A DNA stretch of 64,000 nucleotides, from assembly GCA_946894095.1 (NCBI GenBank), contig OX335647.2:24012001-24076000 (forward strand), read 5' to 3'. Every line of letters begins with the position of its first letter. The first letter of the stretch is position 1. Position numbers and translations under genes: made by a program. Origin of the DNA: Incurvaria masculella (taxonomy: Eukaryota > Arthropoda > Insecta > Lepidoptera > Incurvariidae). Below the pieces are notes generated by a model. It worked only from the letters and a program-made list of their open reading frames with translations. It had not been told where the DNA came from and searched no databases. Of this stretch, positions 21,221-31,906 are shown one piece after another.

Positions 21221-23216
21221 CTGCAATGTTCACCATGAGCTACAACCACTTGCTGGTGGAGAGGCAGAGCACCAGGTCGTACTGTGAGCTCTCCGCGCCC
21301 AGCAGCGCCTCCTCCTTCAGCACGTAGTTACCCTGCAATGTTCACCATGAGCTACAACCACTTGCTGGTGGAGAGGCAGAGCACCAGGTCATACTGTGAC
21401 CTCTTTGCGCCCAGCAGCGCCTCCTCCTTCAGCACGTAGTTACCCTGCAATGTTCACCATGAGCTACAACCACTTGCTGGTGGAGAGGCAGAGCACCAGG
21501 TCGTACTGTGAGCTCTCCGCGCCCAGCAGCGCCTCCTCCTTCAGCACGTAGTTACCCTGCAATGTTCACCATGAGCTACAACCACTTGCTGGTGGAGAGG
21601 CAGAGCACCAGGTCATACTGTGACCTCTTTGCGCCCAGCAGCGCCTCCTCCTTCAGCACGTAGTTACCCTGCAATGTTCACCATGAGCTACAACCACTTG
21701 CTGGTGGAGAGGCAGAGCACCAGGTCGTACTGTGAGCTCTCCGCGCCCAGCAGCGCCTCCTCCTTCAGCACGTAGTTACCCTGCAATGTTCACCATGAGC
21801 TACAACCACTTGCTGGTGGAGAGGCAGAGCACCAGGTCATACTGTGACCTCTTTGCGCCCAGCAGCGCCTCCTCCTTCAGCACGTAGTTACCCTGCAATG
21901 TTCACCATGAGCTACAACCACTTGCTGGTGGAGAGGCAGAGCACCAGGTCGTACTGTGAGCTCTCCGCGCCCAGCAGCGCCTCCTCCTTCAGCACGTAGT
22001 TACCCTGCAATGTTCACCATAAGCTACAACCACTTGCTGGTGGAGAGGCAGAGCACCAGGTCATACTGTGACCTCTTTGCGCCCAGCAGCGCCTCCTCCT
22101 TCAGCACGTAGTTACCCTGCAATGTTCACCATGAGCTACAACCACTTGCTGGTGGAGAGGCAGAGCACCAGGTCGTACTGTGAGCTCTCCGCGCCCAGCA
22201 GCGCCTCCTCCTTCAGCACGTAGTTACCCTGCAATGTTCACCATGAGCTACAACCACTTGCTGGTGGAGAGGCAGAGCACCAGGTCATACTGTGACCTCT
22301 TTGCGCCCAGCAGCGCCTCCTCCTTCAGCACGTAGTTACCCTGCAATGTTCACCATGAGCTACAACCACTTGCTGGTGGAGAGGCAGAGCACCAGGTCGT
22401 ACTGTGAGCTCTCCGCGCCCAGCAGCGCCTCCTCCTTCAGCACGTAGTTACCCTGCAATGTTCACCATGAGCTACAACCACTTGCTGGTGGAGAGGCAGA
22501 GCACCAGGTCGTACTGTGACCTCTTTGCGCCCAGCAGCGCCTCCTCCTTCAGCACGTAGTTACCCTGCAATGTTCACCATGAGCTACAACGACTTGCTGG
22601 TGGAGAGGCAGAGCACCAGGTCGTACTGTGACCTCTTTGCGCCCAGCAGCGCCTCCTCCTTCAGCACGTAGTTACCCTGCAATGTTCACCATGAGCTACA
22701 GCCACTTGCCCGTGGAGGAGCAGAGCACCAGTCGAACTGTGAGCTCTCCGCTCTCAGCAGTGCCTCCTCCTTCAGCACGTTGTTACCCTGCAATGTTCAC
22801 CATGCGCTACAGCCACTTGCCCGTTGAGTAGCAGAGCACCAGTTGAACTGTGAGCTCTTCACGCCCAGCAGCGCCTCCTCCTTCAGCATCTAGTTACCCT
22901 GCAATGTTCACCATGAGCTACAGCCACTTGCCCGTGGAGGAGCAGAGCAACAGTCGAACAGTGAGCTCTCCGCTCCCAGCAGCGCCTCCTCCTTCAGCAC
23001 GTAGTTACCCTGCAATGTTTACCATGAGCTACAGCCACTTGCCCGTGGAGGAGCAGAGCACCAGTCGAACTGTGAGCTCTCCGCTCCCAGCAGCGCCTCC
23101 TCCTTCAGCACGTAGTTACCCTGCAATGTTTACCATGAGCTACAGCCACTTGCCCGTGGAGGAGCAGAGCACCAGTCGAACTGTGAGCTCTCCACTCCCA
23201 GCAGCGCCTCCTCCTT
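21221..23216 (-). repeat. Tandem array of bin3 exon-4 splice acceptor plus exon start
   Basis: The unit is 112 bp for 13 periods and 111 bp for the last four. Each holds, on the minus strand, about 25 bases of intron ending CATTGCAG and the first 87 bases of exon 4, up to AGCAAGTGG. In the copies this is followed by TTGTAG, so an exon read from a copy would stop. Acceptor copies recur from 21333 to 23121, 17 besides the real one. Two unit types alternate (GTCGTACTGTGAGCTCTCC and GTCATACTGTGACCTCTTT) over 21333-22453. The distal four are a third, diverged type. The array lies in intron 3, directly upstream of the true exon. Confidence 0.95.
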
Positions 23217-23289
23217 GCATATTTATTGAATGCATTTATAGGTACTCGTTTATATAGATGCAGAAAGAGATATTAAAAAAATCAAACGT

Positions 23290-23372
23290 CTGAAAGATTT
23301 GAACTCACTTCTCCCGTGCTTCGAATAACACAGTCTATCGCTTTATCCGCTGAGCCACGCAGCTTCTAGCGT
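23290..23372 (-). mobile_element. tRNA-like SINE head
   Basis: On the minus strand GCGTGGCTCAGCGGATAAAG matches an A box (TGGCTCAGCGGATA) and GAGTTCAAATC matches a B box at tRNA spacing. The arms do not form a clean cloverleaf. I call it a SINE head or tRNA pseudogene in bin3 intron 3. Confidence 0.6.
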
Positions 23373-23654
23373 GGGTGCCGAAATAAAAAGGTCATATTTT
23401 AGAATGTTATCATTCAATGTGAAATTCAGTATTGATATCCATACAAAGTGATGGTAGCGCTCTGTTTAGTGATGGAAATCTAATCAATGTTAACTGTGCT
23501 GACAGATGGCGCAGAACAGAAATAGGCGATTGATGTTGCCAACATAGACAGACATGCATGTTTAGATATTATTGTGTAATTTAGCAGAACTTACGCAATC
23601 AATTTTGAAGAAAGATAACCAACGTCTTCGCCCAACGTTTAGAAAGGAATTGCA

Positions 23655-23790
23655 TATCAAAATCAACGTCAGCGTATGATTAAACACGTCACTTTGTATG
23701 GACAGTATTCAGTTAGCTAAAAGGGACGTGTTTGAACATTGATTAACTCAGCCGTACTTCGTATCAAACGACCGACTCGGGAACAAAATT
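23655..23790. mobile_element. MITE of the GCCGAGTGCACGAAAG family, partial
   Basis: It shares AATCAACGTCA, GTATGATTAAACACGTCACT and GACGTGTTTGAACATTGATT with the copies at 33431-33596, 36150-36296 and 40577-40738. Its termini are degraded. Confidence 0.6.
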
Positions 23791-23805
23791 TCTCGCACTG
23801 ACTAC

Positions 23806-24140
23806 CATGCTTAAATTGTTCCTTAGAAAGATGGTATTGCCATTAAATTATAATGTAAAAAAAAAGAAAAAAATGAGATCACTTGAACAAAGAAGACAAA
23901 GAGGAGACCTCATCGAAACTTTTAAAATATTAAATGGTCAATACAACGTAGTAAACTTTAATTCAATGTATACAATGAACACCATCGAGAAACTCCGTGG
24001 ACATTCCTTAAAAATGAACCGAAATTGTTCCGATTCCGACCCAAGAAAGTACTTTCTAACTAACCGAGTAGTGGACTCTTGGAACAAGCTACCACAAGAA
24101 GTAATAAGTGCTGTATCAGTAAACACTTTTAAAAATCAAC
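23806..24140 (+). mobile_element. LINE reverse-transcriptase C-terminal fragment
   Basis: The frame reads MRSLEQRRQRGDLIETFKI, KLRGHSLKMNR, RKYFLTNRVVDSWNKLP and VSVNTFKN. This LxxRRxRGDLIxxFKI...RVVxxWNxLP signature is the common C-terminus of CR1/RTE-type ORF2 proteins. It is a 5'-truncated copy ending in an AT-rich tail. Confidence 0.75.
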
Positions 24141-24164
24141 ATTATTATATTATTATTTTTTATA

Positions 24165-24345
24165 ATTGAATTTTTTGAGTCGGCGTCAGCCGGGCACGCG
24201 CTGCGCCAGTCAAGAGAACCTTGGCTACCTTGGCTGACACCGACTCAAAAAATAAAATTATCGTATACAAAAATGGCAATATTTTTTTAACTTTTTAGTC
24301 CTTTTTTTTTGAAGTCGGTCACTTTTTTGTTAAAAGTTTTTTTAT
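24165..24345. repeat. GAGTCGGCGTCAGCC foldback element, no telomeric repeats
   Basis: The inverted arms TTTTTTGAGTCGGCGTCAGC and GGCTGACACCGACTCAAAAA surround a GC-rich loop CACGCGCTGCGCCAGTCAAG. It is the same family as the palindromes at 34649-36126 and 58144-58440 but without the (TTAGG)n part of the loop. Confidence 0.75.
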
Positions 24346-24352
24346 TTGTTTA

Positions 24353-24745
24353 TTGTAAACCGGTCTGGACATACGAGATACAACTCTGGGGAACTGCTGC
24401 AGAGAATAATATAGACATAGTAGGGGGTTTTCAAACAAGAACAATTCGAAGAATATTCAAAATCCCATGGTATGTTTCCAACAAATAAATTTATGAAGAT
24501 CTAGATACCTATCCCAACAGTTAGAGATGAAATACAGAAACATACAACAAGATACAAGGAGCATATTGAAAACCATCCAAATAAAACTGCAAAGGATCTC
24601 ATGGGATCGGCCAGCATACAATTTTCGAGACTGAAAAGACATAGTATACCCAGTCTACTAACAAGATTTAATTAACCTGCAAATGGAGCCACACGAAGAG
24701 GAAAGAGACTGCTGAAAAACAACAGCATAAGGCATACAAATGAGA
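24353..24745 (+). mobile_element. Jockey-type LINE C-terminal fragment
   Basis: The translation shows PVWTYEIQLWGTAAENN, then QTRTIRRIFKIPWYVSN and further C-terminal debris. P(V/I)WTYGIQLWG followed by PWYVxN is typical of the Jockey ORF2 thumb. Frameshifts and stops are present. Confidence 0.7.
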
Positions 24746-24844
24746 TGATTATTATGATAGATTAAAAAAAATACGTTGAATCCATGCTATATAAAAAATG
24801 CTAAATATGCTAAATAAAAAACAGAAAAAAATTAGGTTTTCAGG

Positions 24845-24915
24845 ATTCGAACCTAAACCCTACCTCGATCGATATCTATTTAGAATAATCGGTCATACAC
24901 GTTACGCCAACTGGC
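24845..24915 (-). mobile_element. tRNA-like SINE head with perfect B box
   Basis: On the minus strand GGTTCGAATCC is an exact B box, and GCCAGTTGGCGTAACG lies at A-box distance. It does not look like a functional tRNA. Confidence 0.55.
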
Positions 24916-25446
24916 TTCTTACATTTAATGCGAAAATAGTTAATCCTTTTCAAAAGTAGTGAGCGGCCAAATGGCGCCACACATATCGCCATTTTTACGC
25001 AAAGGTTTGGTATTAATCTTGTTTGAGAGTAATTTCATTGATATTGCTCAGCCCTTAGGCTATTTAGGGTGATGGTATGTATCCTATAGTGAGCCCCAGG
25101 ATCTACTCTTTACAATGGTGCAAACCGCATCTTGATCTGTTCTGTGGTTACGGGGATTACCCCGAACATGTAGACAGACGTTCCCTTTTATATAAGTCGA
25201 GATTAAAAAGGGAATAAACAATAAAGTTTTACGGAGCGAAACAACAAAAATGCAGAATGGTGAGCTAGCGTGTAGCGAGCGAGCGGCTGTCGATGTATGA
25301 CGTCATCCACTTAGCCCGCGTGTAGTTAAACATTTAAATAGCGATTGTAACTTTCGGCGTTACTAATTTTGGAAATACTGAATCGATTTTAATGACACAA
25401 AAACGATTGACATGTCCATAACCATAGCTCTTATGATATATGTGTT

Positions 25447-26382
25447 TTAAGGTGGGCCTTCCCGCTCAACTCCCCATACAAACAGGGAAAGAAGATCACG
25501 CCCATATTTCTTGTCAGAGATCCAAAATTTTGCTCTAAAATAGCTTTATTTGATCGAACTAGATGTCTGATGACAGTTGGTATTGTACAATTCTGTTTGG
25601 TTTCTAAGTTATAAGGTCCGAAAGTTCGAATTTTTCGCGCGTTTTACTTACGCAATTACTTTGGAGGTGGATTACTCAACGATAAAATGTATAAATCTTA
25701 AAAAGAGAAATACCTAGTCGTTGCCTTTCGAATACGCTCCGGACACATACCTCTAAACAAGTTCGCACATCTAATGAGGAAAGCAGCTTCACCAAATTGT
25801 GACATATGTGGCGTACCTGAAGATGTGTATCATATTGTGATGTACTGTGAAAGGGGCGCAGTTGAAAGGCAACAGCTAGGGATTGTTACCATGGACACAG
25901 GAATCATCCAGACCATGTTGAGCCAGCCATGCTCCGAGAAGTCCATACAATTGTATATTTTTGTAAACAGTTTACTAAGTAGAAGGACATAGTCAATTAA
26001 GATAGACCCAACGGAGCTGACATGGTCACTATGTGTACCCAAGCTCCAAAAAAAAAAAAATTAGATTAAAAAAAAAAACTTAAAAAGATTAGTTATGAGA
26101 CATAGCTTGGTTCATGAAAATTTATAATCAATTTAGTTTTTGTTAGATTTTTGACTATAGAGGTTGTGGTTTCCTTTTCGCTATAAGTCGTTTTGTAATT
26201 AAAATTTTCGTAAATCTTACCAAATTAAACACTATGCGCATTGTCTGCTTTGTAGACATGTTGCATCCTTTTCATCACGAAGCGTGTCTTTTCTTGGAAA
26301 CAGAGAAGGTCCCAGAGCGCAATAGCACGGTTTTTTACCGTGCCCGCGAATGAGTTAGTCCCGCCGGGAAGGGACACCTTAA
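25447..26382. mobile_element. TTAA MITE interrupted by a LINE
   Basis: The outer sequence matches the 550-bp copy at 9643-10192 and ends in TTAA on both sides (TTAAGGTGGGCCTTCCCGC and GGGACACCTTAA). It is split at 25706/26079 by the LINE fragment described separately. It lies in bin3 intron 3. Confidence 0.8.
25707..26078 (+). mobile_element. 5'-truncated LINE with target-site duplication
   Basis: It encodes the end of an ORF2 protein: IRSGHIPLNKFAHLMRKAA, CDICGVPEDVYHIVMYC and NSLLSRRT, then a stop, a short 3' UTR and poly(A). CxxC...H...C is the C-terminal zinc motif of R1/Jockey-group LINEs. The 10-mer CTTAAAAAGA flanks it exactly (25697-25706 and 26079-26088) and occurs once in the uninterrupted MITE near 9890, proving insertion. 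Confidence 0.88.
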
Positions 26383-26641
26383 TGTAATTTTCAAACCTAT
26401 CGGTCAGACTTATTCTTTCAGACCGTGTTAATAAACAGAACTGACATTCTTAGATTACAAGGAAGTGACTAACGCACGTTTTCTGGAGATGGTGAAATCA
26501 GGCATAATGAACTACTATCAGGACAAAAAAACTTACAAACTTGACAAGTGATAACCATACTTGAACATGATTTAGACATACGAGCCTAGGTTGACTGCAT
26601 AAAATAAAATAAATAATTGTTGCATTGCCTGTCTGACTCAC

Positions 26642-26949
26642 CTGTTTGAAGACGACATTATGTGGGAAGCCGCGGGGCTCGGGCGCGGCGCCGGGCCCGC
26701 CGGCGACCGCTGGGAGCTCAATGGGCCCGTACAGAAGCGAGAAGGAGACGGGGAAGTAGAATCCCCCGCCGGCCTCTCCGCGCGCTCCCTTCCGATTCTT
26801 CTTCTTCTTGCGCCGGCGCACCGTCGGCGGGGCCGACTGCGCGGCTGGCTGGGTGGCTGTCACCGCCGCCGGGCCGCACGTGTCGCAGCGCGCGCCGCTC
26901 GCCTCCGCCGGCACCGACACGTACGACTTGAGGTTCGCACGCGCTCGCG
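26642..26949 (-). CDS. bin3: bin3/MEPCE coding exon 3
   Basis: It is bounded by a GTGTTGCAG acceptor and a CAG|GTGAGT donor. It starts with two bases completing an Ala codon and ends in phase 0; residues 394-495 are encoded. It carries ARANLKSYVSVPAEA, a lysine-rich variable insert (VRRRKKKKNRKG), then FYFPVSFSLLYGPIELP and FPHNVVFKQ. The ARxNLxxY, FPxSxxxxxGPI and FPxNVVF segments line up with the enzyme's SAM-binding domain. The insert varies in length and sequence between phyla. Confidence 0.93.
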
Positions 26950-27039
26950 CTGCAACACCGAGCACATCATTGAAAAAAAAGTACAAACTACAACCACACT
27001 CAGCAGGGAATCTCTAATAATTATTTGCCATATTTGATT

Positions 27040-27275
27040 TGAATGTTCTATTTTACCCACTACTTTGTTAGTACTGAGGATATACTAACCCTGTTCCATG
27101 TAACACGTAGAACCCTAGCGGAGGAAGCAACACTTATCTATAAAACCCCAGAAAGCACTTCCTATCAAACGGACCAAAGGTCCACCACTTTGGAACAAAC
27201 TGCCAAACTGGATGTAGCACAATCCCTATCAATAAACTCATTTAAAAACAAACTCGATAGATATTAAAAAAAAAT
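27040..27275 (+). mobile_element. LINE C-terminal tail
   Basis: Ends DVAQSLSINSFKNKLDRY and a stop, preceded by TTTLE-like text. It is the same class of ORF2 tail as 23806-24140. Fragmentary. Confidence 0.55.
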
Positions 27276-27489
27276 TGAGTGGAAAAATAAAGCTAACCAA
27301 ATTTTATCAAAAAGTAATCAATTAAACAAAACTAGAGAATATTGAAGCTTATCAACTAGATAAAAAAAACCGTTTGTTAAAATCTAAATTAACATAACCA
27401 AGAATACATATCAGCTTCAGCTGCTCGTTCATAAACAAATAATAATAAAAGTCAAAAAAACTGTGTAATTAAATATATATCGGTATAAT

Positions 27490-28050
27490 CATAATAATAA
27501 ACATGAACTGGATGGAAACATGAGCATTGTTCATTCAATGCAACGGTACCAACCCGGGCGGCGGTAATAACCCTACCACCTAGAAAGTAAGTAACCACCT
27601 AGACCTAAGGTACCACCTAGACCTAAAGTTGAATGTGTCACCTGAACCAGGAATGGCTGATCCCTTAGTCGTTTTTTAAGACATGCACTGGAAGAAATCC
27701 AGTGGGACCACTTTTAATCGTTTAGAGCCATATCAGCCCATACCATATGTTGGCTGTTATTCACAATGGATTCCTTCAACATAAGCATTTGTAATATGCA
27801 CTAACCCTGGCAAGAAAGAAAGCATTGCACGTCAAGGGATACAGAGTCAACTCGTCCCGCCGCTGCGCACACCGCTAGGCAAGGAACAAGTGTCATGTAT
27901 TCCACCCAGCTCTATGTATCCGCTAGGGCAGTATAAGAAAGGATTCCATTAAATGTGTTGGGCTCATATTAAGACAGTAGGTGTGGTATTAGCGATCCAT
28001 GCCCACTCGCGGGTATTGCGTCTAACCAATTTCAAGATTGTTCAATCTTT
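27490..28050. mobile_element. SINE family S remnants in both orientations
   Basis: Contains CCAACCCGGGCGG and CCCTACCACCTAG in minus orientation, and TGTTGGGCTCATATTAAGAC and GGTGTGGTATTAGCGATCC in plus orientation. It appears rearranged. Confidence 0.5.
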
Positions 28051-28334
28051 ATAGTCAATGTCTATAACACAGGTACAGTGATACATCAATGTATTCTTAT
28101 TATTATTATTTTACATTTTATATACACTAGCATTTAACAAACATAGATAGACAAATTTAGTGTATTTTATATACACTAGCAGCTACAAGCTGATGCGTGT
28201 ATTTTAATTATTGAGTGCACTGTATTCATATATTTTTTTTGTATGTAGGTATAATCTTAAGAAATGTGTTGGTAGGAGGCATTGATTATTATTATTATTA
28301 TATTATTATTTTGTAAAAAAAATGTTATGCAACC

Positions 28335-28720
28335 TGACATGGATGGCTAATACCACACAACTACCGTTATGATATTAGCCCAATACACCACATTCCCGAA
28401 GGAATTTGGTGCCATGCCAGGACCTTCCCTTTATGAGCACGGCTACATTGAACTGGATGGAAAACACGGACAATTTTCCTCCAATGCGATGACCATGATT
28501 TCATCCAATGCGATAGTACCAACCCGGGCGGGCTTAAACCCTACCACCTAGTAGGGGACCTACAGTTTTACATGGATTCCGAACCATGGAGCAGCTCGCA
28601 TTCGTGACGAAATGCACTTATCGAACTCGGAAAGAGAATGACAGTGGTGCATGCCGGAATTGAACCCAGGCCTCTGGTACGCTAGGCCAGTCCCCGAGCC
28701 ACTAGGCTACGAGCCGGTCA
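28335..28720 (-). mobile_element. tRNA-derived SINE, family S
   Basis: A full-length-looking copy reversed relative to 19203-19590. The tail TGCCATGCCAGGACCTTCCC comes first and the tRNA-like head ends GAGCCACTAGGCTACGAGCC. It lies in bin3 intron 2. Confidence 0.75.
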
Positions 28721-28789
28721 ACTAGCAGCATCATGCTGTGCGTGCACTTCTTTTTATGCACTTGCACTTATTTATTTATTGTCTTGTCT

Positions 28790-29285
28790 ATGTTTGTTTT
28801 TTATTTTAAGTAAAGATCCAGTTTGTTTTTGAAAACATTTACTGACGATGCACTTATTATTTCCTCAGGTAGGCCGTTCCAATTATCCACAACTTGGTTT
28901 GTTAGGAAATGTTTTCAAGGATTTGTTGATGCTTGGGTGCGATTAAACTTTAGCGAGTGACCGCGTAGCCTTTCATTAGTGTTAAATGTGTACATTGTTT
29001 TGAAATTATTAACATCATAGGAATCATGCAGTATTTTATATGTTTCGATAAGATCCCCACGCTACCTGCGTTTTTCCAGTGTTGTGAGGCCTAATAGCCT
29101 TAGTCAGTCCTCATAATGTTTGTTTTTATGGTGACTACCATCTTTGTTGCTCGCCTTTGGACTTTTTCAAGTACATCTATATCCTTCTTGAAGTAGGGGC
29201 TCCAAATTTGATAGGCGTATTCAAGAAGTAGCCGCACATATGTCTTATATAGCTTGATGAATAACTGAAATGATTACGGGAAGAG
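28790..29285 (-). mobile_element. LINE ORF2 C-terminal fragment
   Basis: Minus-strand translation shows LYKTYVRLLLEYAYQIWSP, YFKKDIDVLEKVQRRATKM, HSLKFNR-like and NQVVDNWNGLP-like pieces. This is the usual RT thumb of a CR1/Jockey LINE. A close relative lies at 39915-40260 (minus). Confidence 0.7.
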
Positions 29286-29325
29286 GGACTGTAGGAGAAT
29301 TCTAAATTATGTGTATACAACAGGC

Positions 29326-29400
29326 GTGGCGTAATTAGTTAGACACTATACCCGCAAATGGTATGTTTTGCTGGTTCGGGTCCAACCTTGCAGTATATTC
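29326..29400 (+). mobile_element. tRNA-like SINE head
   Basis: GGCGTGGCGTAATTAGTTAG resembles an A box and GGTTCGGGTCC a B box, at normal spacing. No clean cloverleaf was folded by eye, so it is kept as a SINE or tRNA relic. Confidence 0.5.
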
Positions 29401-29553
29401 GTAAAGTAGTTCTTTTCACCCGACTGCGCAAGAAGGAGGGTTATTTACAGGGATCTTTCTTTAAGTAATTTGTCCTTGCTTTACGGTCTATTATACATAC
29501 ATACACGTCACATTCCTTCGTATAGTTCGCTCGAGGTAAAGAGACGCAAGTAC

Positions 29554-29744
29554 CAATGAGTGTGTGGTCGATGTCGATGCCGGTGACGGAGCGTGCGCCA
29601 AGCGTGCGCGCAGCCGCTATGCTGACGTGACCCACGTTACAGCCGATGTCAAGCACATCCTTATTATGGAAGAGGTGGCGGTGTTGCTGGAAGACACGCA
29701 ACCTCACGTCCACCATCTCCGGCAGGTTGCGGTACCCATAGTAC
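29554..29744 (-). CDS. bin3: bin3/MEPCE coding exon 2 (SAM-binding motif I)
   Basis: The acceptor is TGTGTTGCAG and the donor TTG|GTACTT. One base completes Arg329, and one base at the end starts codon 393. It encodes YYGYRNLPEMVDVRLRVF, then DVLDIGCNVGHVSIAAAR and VTGIDIDHTLI. DIGCNVGH is methyltransferase motif I (the SAM-binding glycine loop) and GIDID holds the acidic residue that contacts the SAM ribose. Confidence 0.95.
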
Positions 29745-30136
29745 CTGCAACACATACAAACACACTTTAGTAACATGTAATGGTAACTGAGACCGAAGGT
29801 GGCTCGACGTAAAGTGGCTCGGCCTGACATGTATCGAAATTGGCAGTTTTAGCTTGTGATTTGTACATATTTACTGAGTAAATATCGATACATATCATTC
29901 CTCCCCCAAAAGTTTATTCATTACATTTAATTATATTATTACATCCAATGTTTCAAATAAAAAAAAATATTGATCAATATCGGCTTCTTCCAGGCTTCTC
30001 TTTTGAGTTCTAACTCTTGAAACTTTTTTTCAGGAGATAATAGATCCCAATTTAGGTTAGTCGAAGTTGGCTCTCTAAGGCGTTTGTGCGCAGAAATAAG
30101 TCTCAATATTTCAGCCCACTGTTCTCAAGGAGTTAC

Positions 30137-31476
30137 CTAATCCTTCACATGTGGATCTGAGGTGAAAGGGGTGTTTGGAGTCTGAGGCCGTGGGACATAT
30201 GGAGAATGTACAGGGTATACATTTTGATTAGGGGTAGGTGGTAGGCTTGCTTCGGGTGTATCTGGTGGGGGTGCATGCATTTTGGTTGTAACTATTTGAG
30301 AATGTACAATAGGGTCTGGTATGCATGGTGGAATTTCACTCACAACGATATCTTCTACAGAGCGCTGATCTACTTCAATAGGGATATCATTTCTAGCCTC
30401 GTAATTGGTCAATATGACTTTGTGTTTCAATTCCAGAAGATTCGATTTTTACTATTAAGTATTGGCCTTTTCTTGGCCGTTATTGTAGCAAACAACCATT
30501 TTGCTCCCAGAGTAATTTCAACACCAGACTTTGTCGATTTGCATATCCCTGCCGTTGATGGGTGGCGCACCTTATAGTGCTCATCCCTCTTAGATGTCTG
30601 AGCATGATGAGGGTGGAACCAATCCAGATTAGTTTGAAAAAATGGTTCTCAAATGGAAAAGGATTCTAGGAGACCCATGGTACGGAAGACTTAATTCTTG
30701 TTTCACCGTTTTCACTGTGCTTTCTGCCTGGCCTTTTGAAGATGGGTGGTAGGGAGGCGATTTGACATAATTGATTTTATATTTCTTCAAAAATTCTTTA
30801 AATTCTTTTGAGGTGAAAGTAGTTCCATTGTATGACACCAAAGTTAATGGGAAGTCTTGGGTGCAAAAAATCTCTCAAATGTCTGATAACGACTGCTGAG
30901 GACTGTGACGATACTTCTTTAACTTCAGCCCACTTGCTAAAAGCGTTGATCAAAATGAAAAAAGTTTTTCCTTCAATAGTTCCCGCAAAATCCACGTGGA
31001 GACGTTCCCAAGGATCGGAAGGGCTTAGCCAATGATGGTTTTCACTGGATCATTTATCAACTGTTGAGATACTGCACACTCTGCTTCCTTCGCTTCAATA
31101 ACTTTGTCGATGTTGGGCCACTACATGTAACTCCTGGCTGTAAGTGGCTGGCGGGAAGAGCATCTAGCATTGGCTTCCTCAATTTATGTGGTATTACTAC
31201 TCTACTTCCCCAAAGTAGGCATTCATTGTGAACAGATATTTCAACTCTCTTACTGAGATATGGACGTAGTTCAGCTTCATGATTCTCAGTCGAAAGCCAA
31301 CCTTTTTTACACCAGTAAAAAACTTTATTCAATATGTAGTATTTTTTTGTTTCTTGAGCGATATCTGCTGCGCTATTAGGCATGCCTAGTGGTTGTTTGC
31401 CTTTGAAAAAACTTAAAGTGGTCTTCCATTTCAATATGCCCCAGTCTCTCAAGATCAGACTGTTTGACCAATGCAT
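30137..31476 (-). mobile_element. Ty3/gypsy LTR-retrotransposon pol fragment
   Basis: Minus-strand frames in order: the zinc-binding (H2C2) integrase domain (LRPYLSKRVEISVHNECLL, VVIPHKLRKPMLDALPASH) at 31476-31057; the integrase core start (MDFAGTIEGKTFFILINAF, SKWAEVKEV) at 30995-30798; the core end (GTTFTSKEFKEFLKKYK, PPYHPSSKGQAESTVKTVK) at 30841-30629; and a Pro-rich C-terminal part at 30430-30137. Catalytic Asp positions are partly lost: the second is altered (YNGTTF for DNG.xF). Frameshifts separate the pieces; no LTR was recognised. It lies in bin3 intron 1. Confidence 0.75.
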
Positions 31477-31479
31477 GCT

Positions 31480-31760
31480 GCCAGTTTTGACCTACATGGA
31501 CATGGACGCTCACATTTGGTACTTGTGCAGAATGAAAGTAGCCGAAAGGGCAATGGAAAGATTCATGCTCGGTATCTCACTGCGCGACTGAATGCCAAAT
31601 TCACTGATAGGCCAAAGCACCAAGGTCACTGACTACTCAAGTGGCAGTGGGCAGGCCACGTATTTCGCAGAGATGAGGTTTTATAGATTTTGAGCATAAC
31701 TTCAGGAGTCAGCATATGAAACGCTTTTTTAATTAGGTATATAAGAGAGTTGGTTTTATG
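31480..31760. mobile_element. RTE LINE C-terminal debris
   Basis: The plus strand carries VAERAMERFMLGISLRD and SSGSGQATYFAEMR-like text, matching the C-terminal region of the RTE at 16726-18951. The minus strand at 31690-31740 carries KAFHMLTPEVMLKIYK, matching the LINE at 16620-16670. Confidence 0.6.
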
Positions 31761-31906
31761 ATTTATTTCGGGCCATAATATCCATATTAGGCTGCACAAC
31801 ATCACCTCCAATAAACAACAAACAATTGAAATCAATCAAATTAAAATAGTTAAATTGCAAATTTAATAAGAATAGTAACAGGATTTTTTTTTTCCAATAA
31901 GAATAC

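Noticed and set aside
22850..23257. Plus-strand 135-aa frame with repeating [19 protein letters not shown]
   Set aside because: It is the antisense reading of the 111-bp bin3 array units; 111 is a multiple of 3, which keeps it open automatically.
23290..24915. tRNA genes in bin3 intron 3
   Set aside because: A and B boxes are present, but no complete cloverleaf or acceptor stem was found; better read as SINE heads.
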